This document shows, in pieces, positions 1-13,300 of a stretch of 64,000 bases of DNA (the stretch's first letter is position 1; every line of letters begins with the position of its first letter). The notes below the pieces were generated by a model. That model did not search any database and was not told the origin of the DNA. It saw nothing but the letters and a program-made list of their open reading frames with translations. Location of the stretch: the NCBI RefSeq assembly GCF_003945595.2, contig NW_024103862.1:1474501-1538500 (forward strand), given 5' to 3'. Origin of the DNA: Pipra filicauda. Taxonomy: Eukaryota; Chordata; Aves; Passeriformes; Pipridae. Made by a program: the position numbers and the translations under genes.

Positions 1-1014
1 CCCATCCAGAGTTTGGTTTTCTTTAAGTGAACATTTATACAAACTCATTTTGTAAACATTTGAATCAGCTCAGACAAACGTCTAGTCTTCTTGTGAAAAG
101 TATCCAAATCTAGAACATGAGTATTTGCTATTTGCACCAAAATATACTGTCGCATGAATGAATTTCTGATCCCAAAGAAGAAACAGGAATTTAAACATTT
201 TCCAACAAATCTTTATTGTCCCATGGTGGGACAATATGTTCATTTGCACATGAATTTCTGTGAATTATAGGTTTCATTTGCATATTGACAAAGTGATTAA
301 TGTTTCAAGAACTAAATATTTATGGTTTAAGTTACATTTTTATACCTTCGTTTAACTTTTTTCTTCTGTTTTCTTACTATAAACTTAGGAGAGATGAGTA
401 GGAAACCGCTAGCAACCTGTCCACTAAATTCATTGGTGTAGAATTTCTGTCTTGCAAGTTTAGAATTCCTCTATATTAGAAGCTGGAAGGGTGTCTTCTA
501 CAAAACAAAACAAAAACTCCAAACAAACAAAAAAAACCAAACCCCAAAACAAACCAGCCCAAGCTCCGCTTCTTTTTGTCAAAGAATTGCCTTTGAAGAG
601 TACAATAATCTTTCAAGACAAACAGAATTTTGTCTCTCCAGAAGTGTGTCCTTATGGATAGTCAAAGATATAGTTACTATGACTAAAGACGGTAATGGAA
701 CAATTGCTTTTCACCACAAGCACACCAAAAAAGAGGAAAAGTATTTCCATTTTGTTTCTTTTTAACAATTGTACGTATTTCCATGATATTCAGATTTTAA
801 GTAAAAAGTCTTCAACTAACTAAAAGGTTTACTCAGCTGTATACTAACTACCATCCAAATTTGATCTCATTCATAGACGTCATGGCTGTCATTAATGAGA
901 TCTGTATTAGTGCATTTAGAAGCAGCCAGTGTAAGAATTAGATCTCAATGCATAAAGTCTCTGAAAAAATGGAACCATTTAAGAAGTCAGTTATTTCCTT
1001 TTTTTTTTTCACAG
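1..1014 (+). other. TRIM55: TRIM55 intron, 5' edge of window
   Basis: The window opens inside an intron of TRIM55. I see no coding exon here. The stretch is AT-rich, with an A/C-rich simple stretch near 502-555. It ends in a long polypyrimidine run (about 992-1010) followed by the acceptor AG at 1013-1014. The exons for the RING, B-box and coiled coil must lie upstream of the window. Confidence 0.75.
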
Positions 1015-1037
1015 AATGCCAAAACATTGCTGCAAAA
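1015..1037 (+). CDS. TRIM55: TRIM55 internal micro-exon (23 nt)
   Basis: This 23-nt exon lies between a strong polypyrimidine tract with acceptor AG (1013-1014) and a consensus donor GTAAGT (1038-1043). It reads N-A-K-T-L-L-Q plus two bases of a lysine codon that the next exon completes. From what I know of the MURF/TRIM family, a very short exon precedes the one encoding the COS box, the microtubule- and sarcomere-associated segment after the coiled coil. The residues alone would not identify it. The call rests on the in-phase join to the exon at 1137. It is too short for ordinary open-reading-frame searches. Confidence 0.8.
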
Positions 1038-1136
1038 GTAAGTATTTAAACTTTAGACTCTTATTCTTTATAATCAATTACAAATTATAAATTTATCTGC
1101 AAATCCAAATGGCAATAACCAATTTCTCTGTTTTAG

Positions 1137-1261
1137 AATTACTGAAGCTTCTAAAGGATTTCAAATGGAAAAAATAGAGGATGGGTATGAAATTATGAAC
1201 CAATTCACAGTGAACCTCAGTAGAGAAGAAAAGATAATACGAGAAATTGATTTTGACAGAG
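1137..1261 (+). CDS. TRIM55: TRIM55 exon encoding the COS box
   Basis: The acceptor is TTTTAG (ends 1136) and the donor is GTATGT (1262-1267). The first base completes a lysine codon, 41 codons follow, and one base is left over for the next exon. The peptide includes ITEASKGFQMEKIEDGYE and ends REIDFDR. This has the MEKIEDGYE signature of the COS box found C-terminal to the coiled coil in the MURF proteins TRIM54, TRIM55 and TRIM63. In TRIM55 (MURF2) this region supports binding to titin/M-band structures and microtubules in striated muscle. I prefer TRIM55 over its paralogues because of the long acidic and Ser/Pro-rich exons that follow and the CRH neighbour. There is no ATG-initiated frame here, so the exon is easily missed. 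Confidence 0.85.
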
Positions 1262-2006
1262 GTATGTCATTTATTTCACCGAAATTGCTTTCTTAAATTG
1301 CAGCTGTGTGTGATTACACAATGATACAGAGTAGGAAACCTTGAATTGGATATTTCTCTCCATCCTGAAATGTAACCAGAGCATTTTGTATCAATTGTAA
1401 TCAGGAGCAAAAATCCATCACGGTTAAAAAAACCCCAAAACATAACCTGTTGGCACCATTAATGTTATTTTGGCACAAAGGCAATGGTATGACCAAGTTT
1501 GACATCCCCTGGCTTTAGGGATGTTGGTATCCCAAACCTCCAGTCATGTGTTGCAAAGCACTGGCCTGGTAAATGTTTATGATGACAGGTTCAATGGTGT
1601 TTAAAACAAACATATACCTAGAATTGGAAGAGGGGCTTTTTTCCTGGCAGATTGTGCCACATCCTGCGTATCCTCTCCCCAGAAAGTGTAGGGCCATGCT
1701 GCACATCCCTCATGAGGATAACTGCATTGGCAGGAGTTTCTGTACTCCTTCACATGGAAAGGGTCAGCTTTAGGTTTTAACCAACAGGTGTGTTCAGTTT
1801 CTTCCCTTCCACAAAGCACCTGCTGGCAGCCTTATGGCAGTGCCCAGTCCAGGCTGCTGGAAGCAGGCTCCTCACCAATACCTTCTCTACCAGGCAGCAG
1901 ATTATCAGTGGTTTTGCAATGCAATTGCAAGTGGCTTTTTAATTACAAAGAAACTGTAGCCATCTTCACATGGTGCTCAACCCTGTCTTTTTACACGTCC
2001 TATCAG
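1262..2006 (+). other. TRIM55: TRIM55 intron
   Basis: This intron runs from the GTATGT donor to an AG acceptor at 2005-2006, preceded by a T/C-rich stretch ending CCTATCAG. Short frames inside it have no family resemblance and I do not support them as genes. Confidence 0.7.
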
Positions 2007-2227
2007 AGGAGGAGAGAGAAGAAGAGGAGGGCACAGAGGATGGTGAAGGTTTGGATGAAGTCCACACAGAGTCATCTGGAGAGGAGGGAGAGGAGGAAGA
2101 GGTAGAGGAGGAAGAGGCTGAGAGAGCATCACAGCCACCTCAGCAAGACCCTAAACTGCAGAGTGCAACAGGAGAGCCCCTGTCTGAACCCACTCCAGTG
2201 TCACTACCTGCTGCCCCAGCTGGTCAG
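2007..2227 (+). CDS. TRIM55: TRIM55 exon, glutamate-rich acidic tail
   Basis: The exon starts after CCTATCAG and takes one base from the previous exon to form a Glu codon. It ends CAG before the donor GTGAGT (2228-2233). It encodes an extreme acidic run (EEEREEEEGTEDGEG, then further Glu blocks), followed by Gln/Pro/Ser-rich sequence ending PAAPAGQ. A glutamate-rich segment directly after the COS box is characteristic of TRIM55 and the other MURFs. The 221-nt length gives phase 1 in and phase 0 out, consistent with both neighbouring exons. The low-complexity sequence probably diverges fast, so the boundaries rest on splice consensus and phase rather than residue conservation. Confidence 0.8.
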
Positions 2228-4110
2228 GTGAGTGGCTTTGCTTCCCTGCCAGCAATGCTGAGTGTGCATGGCAGAGCAAGAAAATGCTCCCCTGTGGCCT
2301 CTAGGCACTATAGGTCAGGAGCAGGCTAAGGGAATCAATGCACTGGAGAGCAAAATTGTTTATTGCCCTTTTACACATATATGCAGCTTTACCCTGTCCT
2401 CTCGACCTGCATATATATATATATCACTTGATAGGCAAAAAATTAGCTGCTAGATAAATTAAGATATATATGGGATACATAAGTTATAAATAAAAGTGAT
2501 TCCATTTGGGAGTTAAGTGTGTTACAATGGACATTCTGCTGTGGTTTAACTCAGACTAACTGTTGTAAATGGGACAGTTGTTAAAATATTTATACTAAGA
2601 GAAGTTGGCATTCCCCCTGGATTTAGTGAGCTTTCCACCATCAATTTTTAGATGGTGGAAATCTAAATCTCTAATCTGTTTTCTGTGAACGATGTTTGCT
2701 GTCTTCTGCTCTGGACATCTTAGGTATATGTCTAGGTGGATGCAGGAATATCATACACCAAAGAGGAGAGGTAACTGCCTTTTACAATCTAGCAGCAAAC
2801 AGGCTCAGGGTGTGAATATTTTAGGCCAGCACTTTTTCTTAGGGAATGTGATTAGAATAAGAGCATAATTGCCACATATTCTAAAATACCTACATTTTAA
2901 ATATACTTAATGTGCTACTTTAGCTTGCCTTGCGTACAATTAATTGGCAAATTCTCCTCTTATGCAATTCACCCAGTGAAGTTGCTGAGTGATAAAGGCT
3001 ACTGTGAAGATATTTGAGGAGGCCAATATGAAATCAAGAAAACACATAAAGGATCTTTGATTGTAGCAAACCTCCCACATAAAATATGGGAAAACAAATA
3101 TTATAGATTCATTCTTGCTTTGATCTAAAAACATGTGTGTGTTTTCACCAGTTGTGTGAAGATGCTCTTAAATGAGGTTTTATTGATTTAACCAAAATTT
3201 ATCTTTTCAGGATTTGCACTGACTTAACTAAACTTATGTTCCTAAACTGATGTAGGGTTTTAGGCAAACAAGAACAAGACATAAGAAATTCTGCCCAGTA
3301 ACATGAATTCTCTCACTTCTAAATGCTAAAGGCTAAAATGAGAAAGGTACAGCATGCTGCTCTAGCAATTGTAAAGTGCCATTAGGAGATGGTCAGGTGT
3401 GGAATCAGACATGGCATGTAGGTGTTATAGTGTGAGAGATATCTGTATTTCAGCTTTTGCCTTCTGGTGTAAGAAAAGCAGAAATGCTGTGGGGACAGCA
3501 GGTAGCACGTGTGGGAACCCCAAGAACTTGATGCATGTAGAGAGGTGCAGTTCAGATGGCTGTTCCTCTTCCTGGCGGAGCAACTGTGCTCGGCTTATAG
3601 CATTGATGGCAAGGCTGGTGGGCAAATGTTTCTCTCCAGTGTCTTTGTATTCACCTTGTTCTGACTGCTCCTATCACACTCATTGGTAAAGGTGTTGTTC
3701 TTGACACAAAACCCAACAAGCCATTTGAAAGTACCTACACCAGCCATGAATGGCTGGTATGGGTTTATGAGGTTCTTATGCAGAATTTCCTGTGTTTTTA
3801 GAGTTGAATTGGGCATTTATCTTAATTAAAGAACCTCTTTTTCACTCTATTCTCAGTCAGCACTCCCCTCCCAGCTAGTTCTACCCTCCTGTTCTATTTT
3901 CCTAATTTATTTTTTCCCTTATCTATGTTATTCAAGTGATAGTTGCTTTTGCTTTGCATTTCGGTTGCAATTCTTTCAGACCATATATTAGGACAAATCT
4001 ATGCCTTGCAGTGGTACGTAACAAACACAACACACAGAACAATTTGACTGCAGCTGGAAAGGTAACGTGGTGCACTCTGCTTGTTCTTCTCTTTATCTGT
4101 CCTGATTAAG
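2228..4110 (+). other. TRIM55: TRIM55 intron
   Basis: A phase-0 intron from GTGAGT to the acceptor GATTAAG. It contains a short (TA)n run near 2411-2423 and a perfect 11-bp stem hairpin at 2632-2661. I see no additional exon. Confidence 0.65.
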
Positions 4111-4398
4111 GATGTGGTTGTGACACCAGGTGGTTCTCAGCAGACCCCAGAATCTGACACTCAAATGCCAGCCACAGCAGAAACCACGGATCCCTTGTTT
4201 TACCCTAGCTGGTATAAGTCTCAGTCACGGCAACCAAGCAGTCCAAGCTCAACCCCAGTGAGTGGGCTGGGGAAAGTAGGGAGTCCTGTTTCTCTGGAAA
4301 CAAGTGCAAAGAAGTCAGAAGCCCCAACAGCAGCAACAGAAGAGGAGAGTGCACCAGGGAGTAGTAAGGAAAGTAATACCACTGCAGCAACATCCAAG
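4111..4398 (+). CDS. TRIM55: TRIM55 exon, Ser/Thr/Pro-rich C-terminal region
   Basis: This frame opens in phase 0 after ATTAAG (acceptor AG 4109-4110) with D-V-V-V-T-P-G-G. It encodes 96 residues rich in Ser, Thr, Pro and Ala, including DPLFYPSWYK, as expected for the disordered C-terminal tail of MURF2. I end it at AAG before GTCAGT (4399-4404), because the frame then joins in phase to the conserved terminal exon at 19,772. If that donor is skipped, the frame runs 21 more codons to a TAA at 4462-4464, giving a shorter isoform. TRIM55 is known to have C-terminal splice isoforms, so both ends may be used. No fixed domain is visible in this exon. Confidence 0.75.
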
Positions 4399-7300
4399 GT
4401 CAGTGCTTCCAATGTCACCCCAGAGGGCTGTGACACGCAGCAAGGTGGGAACAGCAATTGTTAAGGAAAATGTGGCTTCATTTTCCTCCGCATGCTAAAG
4501 AATGAGAATAATTTAAAAAACACGTGAACAGTATAAACTGTCATTCCGGCAAGTCTGCTGGATTTGTAGATGGTTTCAATATGCGACAGGCTGACTCCTG
4601 AGCTTCAGAGCAGCATGGTGATGGTTGCTTGTGCTTAACTGCCGGTGCACCTCGCTCGTGAGAGCTGTTATCCAAGCTGCTCACACACAGTGACTCAGGA
4701 GCTGTTGGAGAGGCTGACAAAGCCTCTGTGCATCAGATATTTGCATGTGTTGGTAACCAAGAAATCCTGTGCATGAGATTACTCTCGTCACCTGTTGAAA
4801 GCCCGTGCACAGCGGCTGGTTGAGCAGCTATGGCCTGGCTTTGCCTTCCGCAGCTCCGTGGCTGCACCTGAAGTGCACGGCTTCCCCATGTGAACACGAA
4901 GCTATGCAGACACTCAGAACCTCCCTGTGTGTTTGACTGCCTCTCAATAAGCAGTGTGATTTCCTGGGTTCAGACGTGTGTCTCCAAGGATTTTTGAGAC
5001 CTGAATAAGGGAGATCATGAAGATAATACATCCCAGTTCAATGTTAGACTGCCAGAAGCAAGATGGGATAACAGAGACTGATGTGTGGAGTACAGCAGGA
5101 GGTTTCCCTTAAAATGACAATGTTAGAGTTGCTATGACCTGAATTTGAATATTCCTCCTTCTGCACCTGTATACAAATTCCACATGGGCCAAAGATACAG
5201 GCAATGGAGCTAAGGGAGCTGTGCAAGAATTTGCGGATTTGCACAGTACACCAGCTCCTGCTCCAGTGCCTGGTTACCAGCCCATGAGCAGCACTCTCTA
5301 AATCAAACCATCCCCATTTACAGGCTCATGCTGCACATTTTAACAAAGCAGCTACCTATATGTGTGCAACAAGAGATTATGTATGTGTGTGAGAAAGCAC
5401 AAGTGAGTAGTATTTCATGCTGTTTCCTTTAAAGTTGGAGTTGCATACATAAGCAGGCCTGCCATATTAAACAATCATGTGCAAGGCAAAAAGTTAGGAG
5501 AAGGAGTTCACAGAGATCTGATAAAAGAGGCTGGATACCTCTAATTTGCTTGCTATCGCTGGACATCTTCTAGCTAGAGGTTTCAGTCAGTGACACTTGA
5601 ATTTAGAGGCTGAAGGATTCTCACTGACTTCACTCACTTTCTTAACAAAAGCACCATTTGGCCACCAAATTTCAGTAGCTATTTTTCAAGTCAGGGTTTG
5701 ATTTGAGAATATTTGAGTGGAATTTGTACGGAAAAGAAACCACTTTAAAATTCTCAAATCTGCTATGACCTTATCTTCTTAAGTATATTCCAAATGAACT
5801 AGCAAAAGCAGGTAAATCTGCAGTGAAATTTACTGCTGCTGTTCCTTCCTATCAGTTCCACTGATGACCAGGCAGCCAATCCTCACCATGGGCAGGTGAA
5901 ATCTGTACTAGAATAATTTCCTGGAAGTTTGCTTGACTGTGATCTGCTTCCCTCGGTCCTAACTTACATCAAGCAAAGGAACAACACTTGCATTTGGTGT
6001 GGGCAACTGTCTGGAAAACAGCAGTAGTCTGGTACCTGGTTCTCTTCATTGTTGTATACCAAGAGTGAAAACAGGCACACGGGAAAGATATCAGTTCCCA
6101 TTGGCATGTGAGTTTGGGGGTGCTGCGTTTTGATATCTTCCCAGACCACACGTGATCCTGACATTTTGGGAGGAGGAGGATGTTGAGAAGAGTAGTGCAT
6201 GGTTCTGGTGATGTGAGGAGGAAGGACACAGGGGAAAGAGCTGAGAATGGGTTTACCCCTGGGCTGGAGACAGAAGGAGGGATAGGAAAGCTCAGGAAGC
6301 AGAAAGGTGCAAAGTGTGGTCTAGAATAGAAAAACCAGAGTGATGGTTTTTGTGATGGTGATGCCATGAAATGATGCTGTGGTCAGATTTATGGATCTGA
6401 GCTGAGAAGTGTCTATGTCATGAAGAAAATGGCTGCTGTTTTGTAGCAATGATAATTTTTAAGTATGTGAACTTCATATTTTTCCTGCATGTGATTTTAC
6501 ACAACCCACTTGAAATGCTGTATTCTTTTATTTTTCTTAACCCCCCAGATGATGTTCTCCACTGTTTTTACTCCTTTCCTCCAATTGGGTATATAATGGA
6601 AAAGTGCTGTGGAAACAGAGCTTTTTCACTGAACGTAGTGATAATGACTAGTTTGTGTCATGACAACACTGGTGAAGCACTCTTCTTATTTTCTCACAGG
6701 AGTTAGCATTCTGCATAACACTTTTGGCATTTCTTATCATACTACATCATCTTTGGAATCTGATTCAATACATTTGTACTTTCATGGGTAGGAAATATTT
6801 CATTTTACCATTAACTAACAGTTCAAATAGTGTATCTGATGATGTTCTTACATGGCTTTAAAGGATTTTTCCCTTTCTTACCATCCAAAAAACATCATGC
6901 TAGTTCACAATACAAACTGCCTAAAACATTTCTTCCTCGCTCCTTTAAAATGCCACCCTTCAGCTTACTCCTGCATGGTTAAACACTGCATCTCCCTGAT
7001 TCAAAATAAGAAAAGAGACGTTTACACCCTCGGATATATGGGCTTATATTTCAGTTGCTGTTCAGGTGACCAGCAGGATGGAGAAACTGTTGGTTGACAG
7101 ATGTGAAGAGCACCAACCTTGTTCGGTCCAATAGGGGAGGAAGAGCTAAAGATTAATGGTTGTCATCAGAGAGGTAAAGGTCAGGAAAAACAAATCCAGT
7201 GAATAATCCTGCTGCCAGGATTCCCACTGCAAGTAAATCACCGATGCTATGTCAGGGGGTGGCTCAAGCCCTGGTCTCCAGACATTCCCATGGAGAGAGT

Positions 7301-10300
7301 GGAGAGTGTCCCCTCAAACCCCATCTCACACAGCACACCCCACATTCTCTTCAGGTCCCTTTTTCAGCAAAGGCTTTCAAAGCTCTCTCTGCATGGAGTA
7401 CCAATCACAGCCCTGAAATGGAGGCCCATGTATTTGCAAGGATCCCAACCCATTTAGACAAAGGCTTTTTTTTTCCTTAGGTTACATTACACAAAGAGCT
7501 GAAATAACTGCAAGATCAAGGACTAAGAATTTCACTACCAAGTGAAGTTGTCCCAAAGGCAAATTTGAATTACATTTAAATGTAATTTAAACCTTAATTA
7601 TTCCATAACATTTCTTCCGGAGTAGCCCCTTTTTCTGGTAGATGCTGTCCGTCCAAATTCACACCCCTCTTAGGTAAGGCATATGAATGCATTCAATTTC
7701 CAAAGTGATATGAATGATGTGCAGAGAATTCTGTGTTACCTTTGAGGCATTTAATCTTATTTACTGAAGACCAAAGACCTCTGACAGAAACAAGAGTAGT
7801 TACCTGTGAGTATTTGCTCTAATGACAGACAGATTCAATTATTATCTATTCTTCAAAACAAAAATGCTTGGTGTTCCCTGCTTACTTTCTGCACTGTGTT
7901 CTAAGCACTGAACATGATATGGTTTATCTATGAAAATTGATTATTATTCAGCTTTTATGTGCAGAATTTCCAGCACTATGACTGAAAAATGTATCTCTCC
8001 ATAAAAAAACAAAAAGGGGAGAGTGGAGAAACTATCACCTACACTTTAGTTGCATAAGTTATGCAAAAAGATGCACTGTCTGGCAGTAATTTGAATTTGA
8101 GAAGCATCAAACACTGTGAATCTCAATTAAATTTATGGATCATAGTTTAATTTTCATTTATTTGTGTTTGGTTTTGAAAATTTGTTGTAATATTACAAGA
8201 GAACATAGAGCTTGTTTGTACTCCTGGGAAATCAGGCATGCGAATAGCATCATGCTCTTTCTTCCCCCTCTTTCTTTTTTTAATTCAAAATACCTTTTGA
8301 AATTAAAAATAGACAAATGCGGAAAGCTCTCACTTCTACCATTGAGACCTCTTCCTATGTGGTCTCCAGTGGCATCTTTATGATTTATATAACAATGAAA
8401 TAGAAAGGAGGTGAAGGAAAAAGGCATTTTGGTCTCAGATTCTATTTGCATAAAAATTATTTTCTTGTCCATGTATGGTGAGGTGGCTGTTTAGACAGTT
8501 TATGTGTCTTTATCTTTCATGTGAGAGATCAGGTCACAGCCCTTGTTCCTTTGTGTAATAAGCCCCTGAAAGTCAAACGACAAAATTACTTTGAATAGCT
8601 GTAATAATAATTTATAGTTATAATATAAATCTGCATGATTGTCATCATAAGACCAGCATATAATTTATTTTCAACCTATTTTAGTAGAATACACGGGAGG
8701 GATTTCCTTTTTTTTCAGCAGCAAAGAGAGATCAGCCCCCCTATTAAATTCCCAACATTCACTTTATTTATCAGTTGTTTATCTGAGAAATTGTATTGAT
8801 ACATCTATAAATTCCCCCCAGGGTACAGGAGGCTATATCAGCAGGGATAAGGCAACAAGAGTTGCAGCTCACAGGTGTACAGATTGTTTGGTCTAAGAAG
8901 GGACAGAAGGAGATGATTCAGCATAAACAAAATAGATAGCTCCGCACTAGAGAGCCACATCCTGCTTCAGGGAGTGCCTAAGTCAGAAGTGTAGTCACCA
9001 CGGGCTGCTCCTGCCTCTGACAGAGAGTGAGAGGCATCTCCAGTAAGGAAGAGTTCACCGACTGCTGCTGGCTCACACTTGGCACCTCTTCAATCTGCCT
9101 GCTGAGTGTGAGGTGACATTGTTCCTAATCAGGTGCCTCTGCTCAGTGTCTGAAGTTGAGGGGGGTCTGAGCCCCTGCAAGTGACAACCAGGAGCAAATG
9201 ATTAAAACACAGGGAGCAGGAATAGCGTCAATGAACTGCCTTGCCACTACGGGGTGTAATGTATTAGTGGAGGGTGATATAGAGATTATGAAGCAGCCCT
9301 TTCCAGTGCACGAGAAACAGGTCTTGGAGTCCTGCAGTTTTTTCTAATCATAATTTGTAGGCAACATCTCTCATGTAGTAATGCCATATAAATTTGTAAA
9401 TTTGTGAGAGCTCATGAAAAATTTGTGTTCACCTGGGTCTGTAGTCACCCAGTTAATTTCACCTAAGATGAAGTACTGGATGCTGTATTCTGTTGCTCAA
9501 ACTCCCCATAAGAAAAGTGGCTGCATGTGGCTCCAAAGGACCCCAGAGCACACATTTAGTTTGAAAGGAAATACAAGTTAATCATCCACAAACAGTAGTC
9601 AGACCTAATTTCCCTTTGCAGCCAGTAAGTACAGTGCTTTAATTCCATGAGGATATAAAATATAATCAGGACTGAACTGTTTGGGAGGAGAAGTACTAAT
9701 GTAGTGGCCTGTGTTAATCTTGTTTCATTAGTTTTAAAATTTCCTATTACTTGCTTGCAACCTTATGCCATCTGCCAGAATTACCATAAGGACAGTCCAC
9801 TCAGTATTCATGTACTGTAGTTCTCTCTGTCCCGCTGCTGAATACTTCAATTTCAGCTGGTGATCCTTCAAATTTTTTTCCATGAGACAGCTTTAAATCA
9901 CATGTCAGAGAGGTCAGTATTTAGCTAAGTTTTAGCCGATTGGTTGTCACGTCAGTATGCAGTCAATACAGACAAGATGATTTAAAACCAAAATAAGGCC
10001 AAGAGGTCACACTGTGCTCTTTGCCTATGTACCACTGCTTTTCCATCACAATATAAAAGATATGGTCCCACATTTTAGCACAGCGGTGCACTGGAATGGT
10101 TGCACAAGCATGGCAGCAGTACACAAATAATAATTTCCTTTCTCTTCACCAAATTGGAAACTCAGTCTTTCCAATCTGCTCAGGTAAGGAAGCTAGGTCC
10201 CCACTTCAAGAGAGATGCTCCAAGAGAGGAGATTTCTTGCTCAAAAGAAGGCAGTCTTGCAAGGCTGGATCTTGCAGGATTGATGCTGAGGGAGAGTGTC

Positions 10301-13300
10301 CCTTCCCTCTGGCCCATCCAACACAGCCTTCCTGCAATTTCCCCCAGAGCAGGATGAGCTGTATGTTACCATCAGCAGCAGGCACAGTCCAGGCAGCTCT
10401 CTCCCAGGACACCAGCTGCTGCTCTGAAAGCTCTCTGATCCCTGCAACAACTGTGTTTAGTGCTAATGAAGGATCTGAGAATGCACAGAGCAAAGGTCAA
10501 CTTGATATTTGCCATCTAGGTCTTCATATACCTGTATTTTACCTTTTCTTAGGTAGAAAATTGGGTGGGTTTATTTCTATACCATTAAAAAATCTGCAAG
10601 GTTTGACTGAATGAAATTGGGTCACCTATTCTCTGTGAAGCCAAGCCTTTTGTAAGAGACCTATGCATCCACTGGTATACAAGCCCAAATTAAACTCTGA
10701 AGATTCTTCCTAAACATCTCTTAAAATTCATTTGGAAAAAGAAGCACTCAGGCTGTAGCTGAAGTACAGGGCAAATACTAGATGCAAGAACTCAGTTAGC
10801 AGTCAAAAAATTCTGCCTTTTGCTTCTCTGTAGTTTGACTTAGCGAATTGGGCCTTAGTGACAGGGTGATAGTGGCCGAGTCTGAGGCCACTCAGGCTGA
10901 CGTTCAGTTGGTGGCAAATTCTGCCTGTAAATTTCCACTTTGTATCTTGACTTTGTGTTCAGATGAGATTTTTTTTCCCCTCAGTTTGGCAATACATGCC
11001 AAGAAAATCAGGAAAGTCTTGATTGTTCCTCTTTTAACATCTCACTCTCCCTTACTTCTGAGAATTACCTGGGTGATTCAGAGACAACAGTGATGAGTCG
11101 TGAGGGCAATATGTTAAGATCAGCTTTCAGACAACAGTTTCCCATAATTAATATGAGTGGCAAATACTTCACTTAAGTTTTACCTCGAATAGAGTGTTCT
11201 GTGATTTGTCTGGTGAGTCATAGATACAATTTGATTTATGTATATTTCATCTTTTTCAGTCCATTACTAGCAAAAGGTTTTCCACAATGGCAGCTTGGAT
11301 AAAATGATTTCTCCTGATGAAATTAATACAAAGCCGGGCTCACTTAGACATTGTCTTTTTGTGACTATCTCATTTAAATATTGAATTCTACCTCTACTTG
11401 ACCTCATCCTCCAAGGATCACTCGTTCTGCTCATTGTTAAGGTGTTTGGAAAGGAAAATAGAATGTAAACAAAAAATATTTCTTAATCTTGGGTGAACTG
11501 TTGCTGGTTTACATCACATCATGATAGATCTAGGTCACAACAAAAACACAAACCATCTGTTTGTAGAATATTTGGCTAGTTATTCTACTGCCTTGAGACA
11601 GTTCAGGCTTTCAGTGTAGCCATACACTCACCTATGGAAAGCAGTGGTTGTAGTCCTGTAACCATTAGAGACGGATCAATATTTAAATGCCGGCCTATCT
11701 GATTGAAAACCCCAGTGGTGATAATTAGTAAACTGGGCCTGAGTCTCTATGTTTGGATAGCGTATCATGTCACTTCCAGGCTTTCTGCAGTTCTGACCAG
11801 GCAAGGGGCTAGATCAGAGCACTCTGGAGGATGCAGTGCCCATCTACTAGGTGTTTGAAATGGAGATAAAGATTGAAAGGCTGCATGTGCAGCCAAAATT
11901 AAACAGAAGAAAGGGAGAGGAACATATCAAACAGTCTGTTTTCAGGTGAAATATATTCCTGGCATCTTTACAGTAATCTTCAGGTCATTAAGTAAGAGAC
12001 CAATGACTAATTAAAAAACCCTGTTATCCCTGGCTACCAGCCAATAGGAGCTGCAATGTTCAAACCATGCTACAGACACCTGACAGAGACATCACGCCTT
12101 TCACTGAGCAGAGGATGAGGATCTCACAATCCCCAAGTACAAGTGATCTGAATTTCTCATTGCTCTTTTCAATTTAGAGAGCACCCTATAAAATCTGCCT
12201 GAGTCTATCTCAACCACTGAAGGCGATGATCAAAATACTAATCAGTCACTCAGAGCACTCCTGGCTCAGCACTTCTGCACACAGAAGTGGCTTTCATTCA
12301 TGATGAAACACTTGCTGTATGACTTGCTATATTACAAAATGCCTTACTGAGGAAAGGTAGTTGTCATTTCGCCGATCGGTGCTGGTGAGACTCTTCAACA
12401 TCTGGCATGAGATTTATTTTATAAAATATACTCATTTTTATATTTATGCACAATTTCAAAATTTAATTTTATAAAATAAATAAATTTCTTTTTTAAAAAA
12501 TTGAGCTGGTGCCTGCTCAGATGCAGATCAGTTCCAAAGCTTGTCTCTGGTGACAGTGACTGTGATCTGTGCTCTATATCCTGTAATAGCCTGGTTAATA
12601 ACTGTGATTGAATCTGAAGCTCTAAGAGCAGCACTTATCACAGCTTCCTTGGACTTCACCTGGGACAGAAGAAAACTTGATTTAATATCTTGCTCATTAC
12701 TTGGCTGAGTGCTGTGCAAGCAAGCCAGCATTGCTAATGGGCAAGCAGAGATTATAATGTGTGATGTGACAGACATCTATCTGGGAACTCACAGTGCTAC
12801 TCACTGAGCAATGTATTGTTGGACTAGAGTCATATCTTGGCTAACAACTTCAGCTGCTGCAGTTGTAGTAAAGAGTCAGGCAAGTGCAGACATGGAAAAA
12901 TGAGCACACAAGGGAAAAATGGTAGGAGCAACAGCCAATGAGGGAAAAAATATTTTAACTGCTACCAAGACTTTCTTCTTCTCTTATGTGGTGGCTTTGA
13001 GGAAGGAGAACAGGGTGCTTTAACTGACATTCCAGCTTTTCTTCCTGCGTCTCCATTGGTGTGGTTTTGTCTCCCATTGAAGATGTGCTGTGTCCACAAT
13101 TCACATGTATCACCCTTGCCCCCTGCATACTTACAACAGCCCAAGTCAGTCAGTCACTCAGGATATGAGCAGTGCTCCAACCCTGAATCATGAGATGCTG
13201 TGTCTTCCATAGCACATGGAAGCTATGCTGCCTCTGTTATCTGATCCCATGAACGGAGCTCCAGGGTGAGTCACAGTCTGAACTGGCACCCTGTTTAATT

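Noticed and set aside
10096..10614. 172-codon plus-strand frame in the TRIM55 last intron
   Set aside because: No recognisable family, no acceptor/donor arrangement that fits the TRIM55 phase, and frames of this length are expected occasionally by chance.
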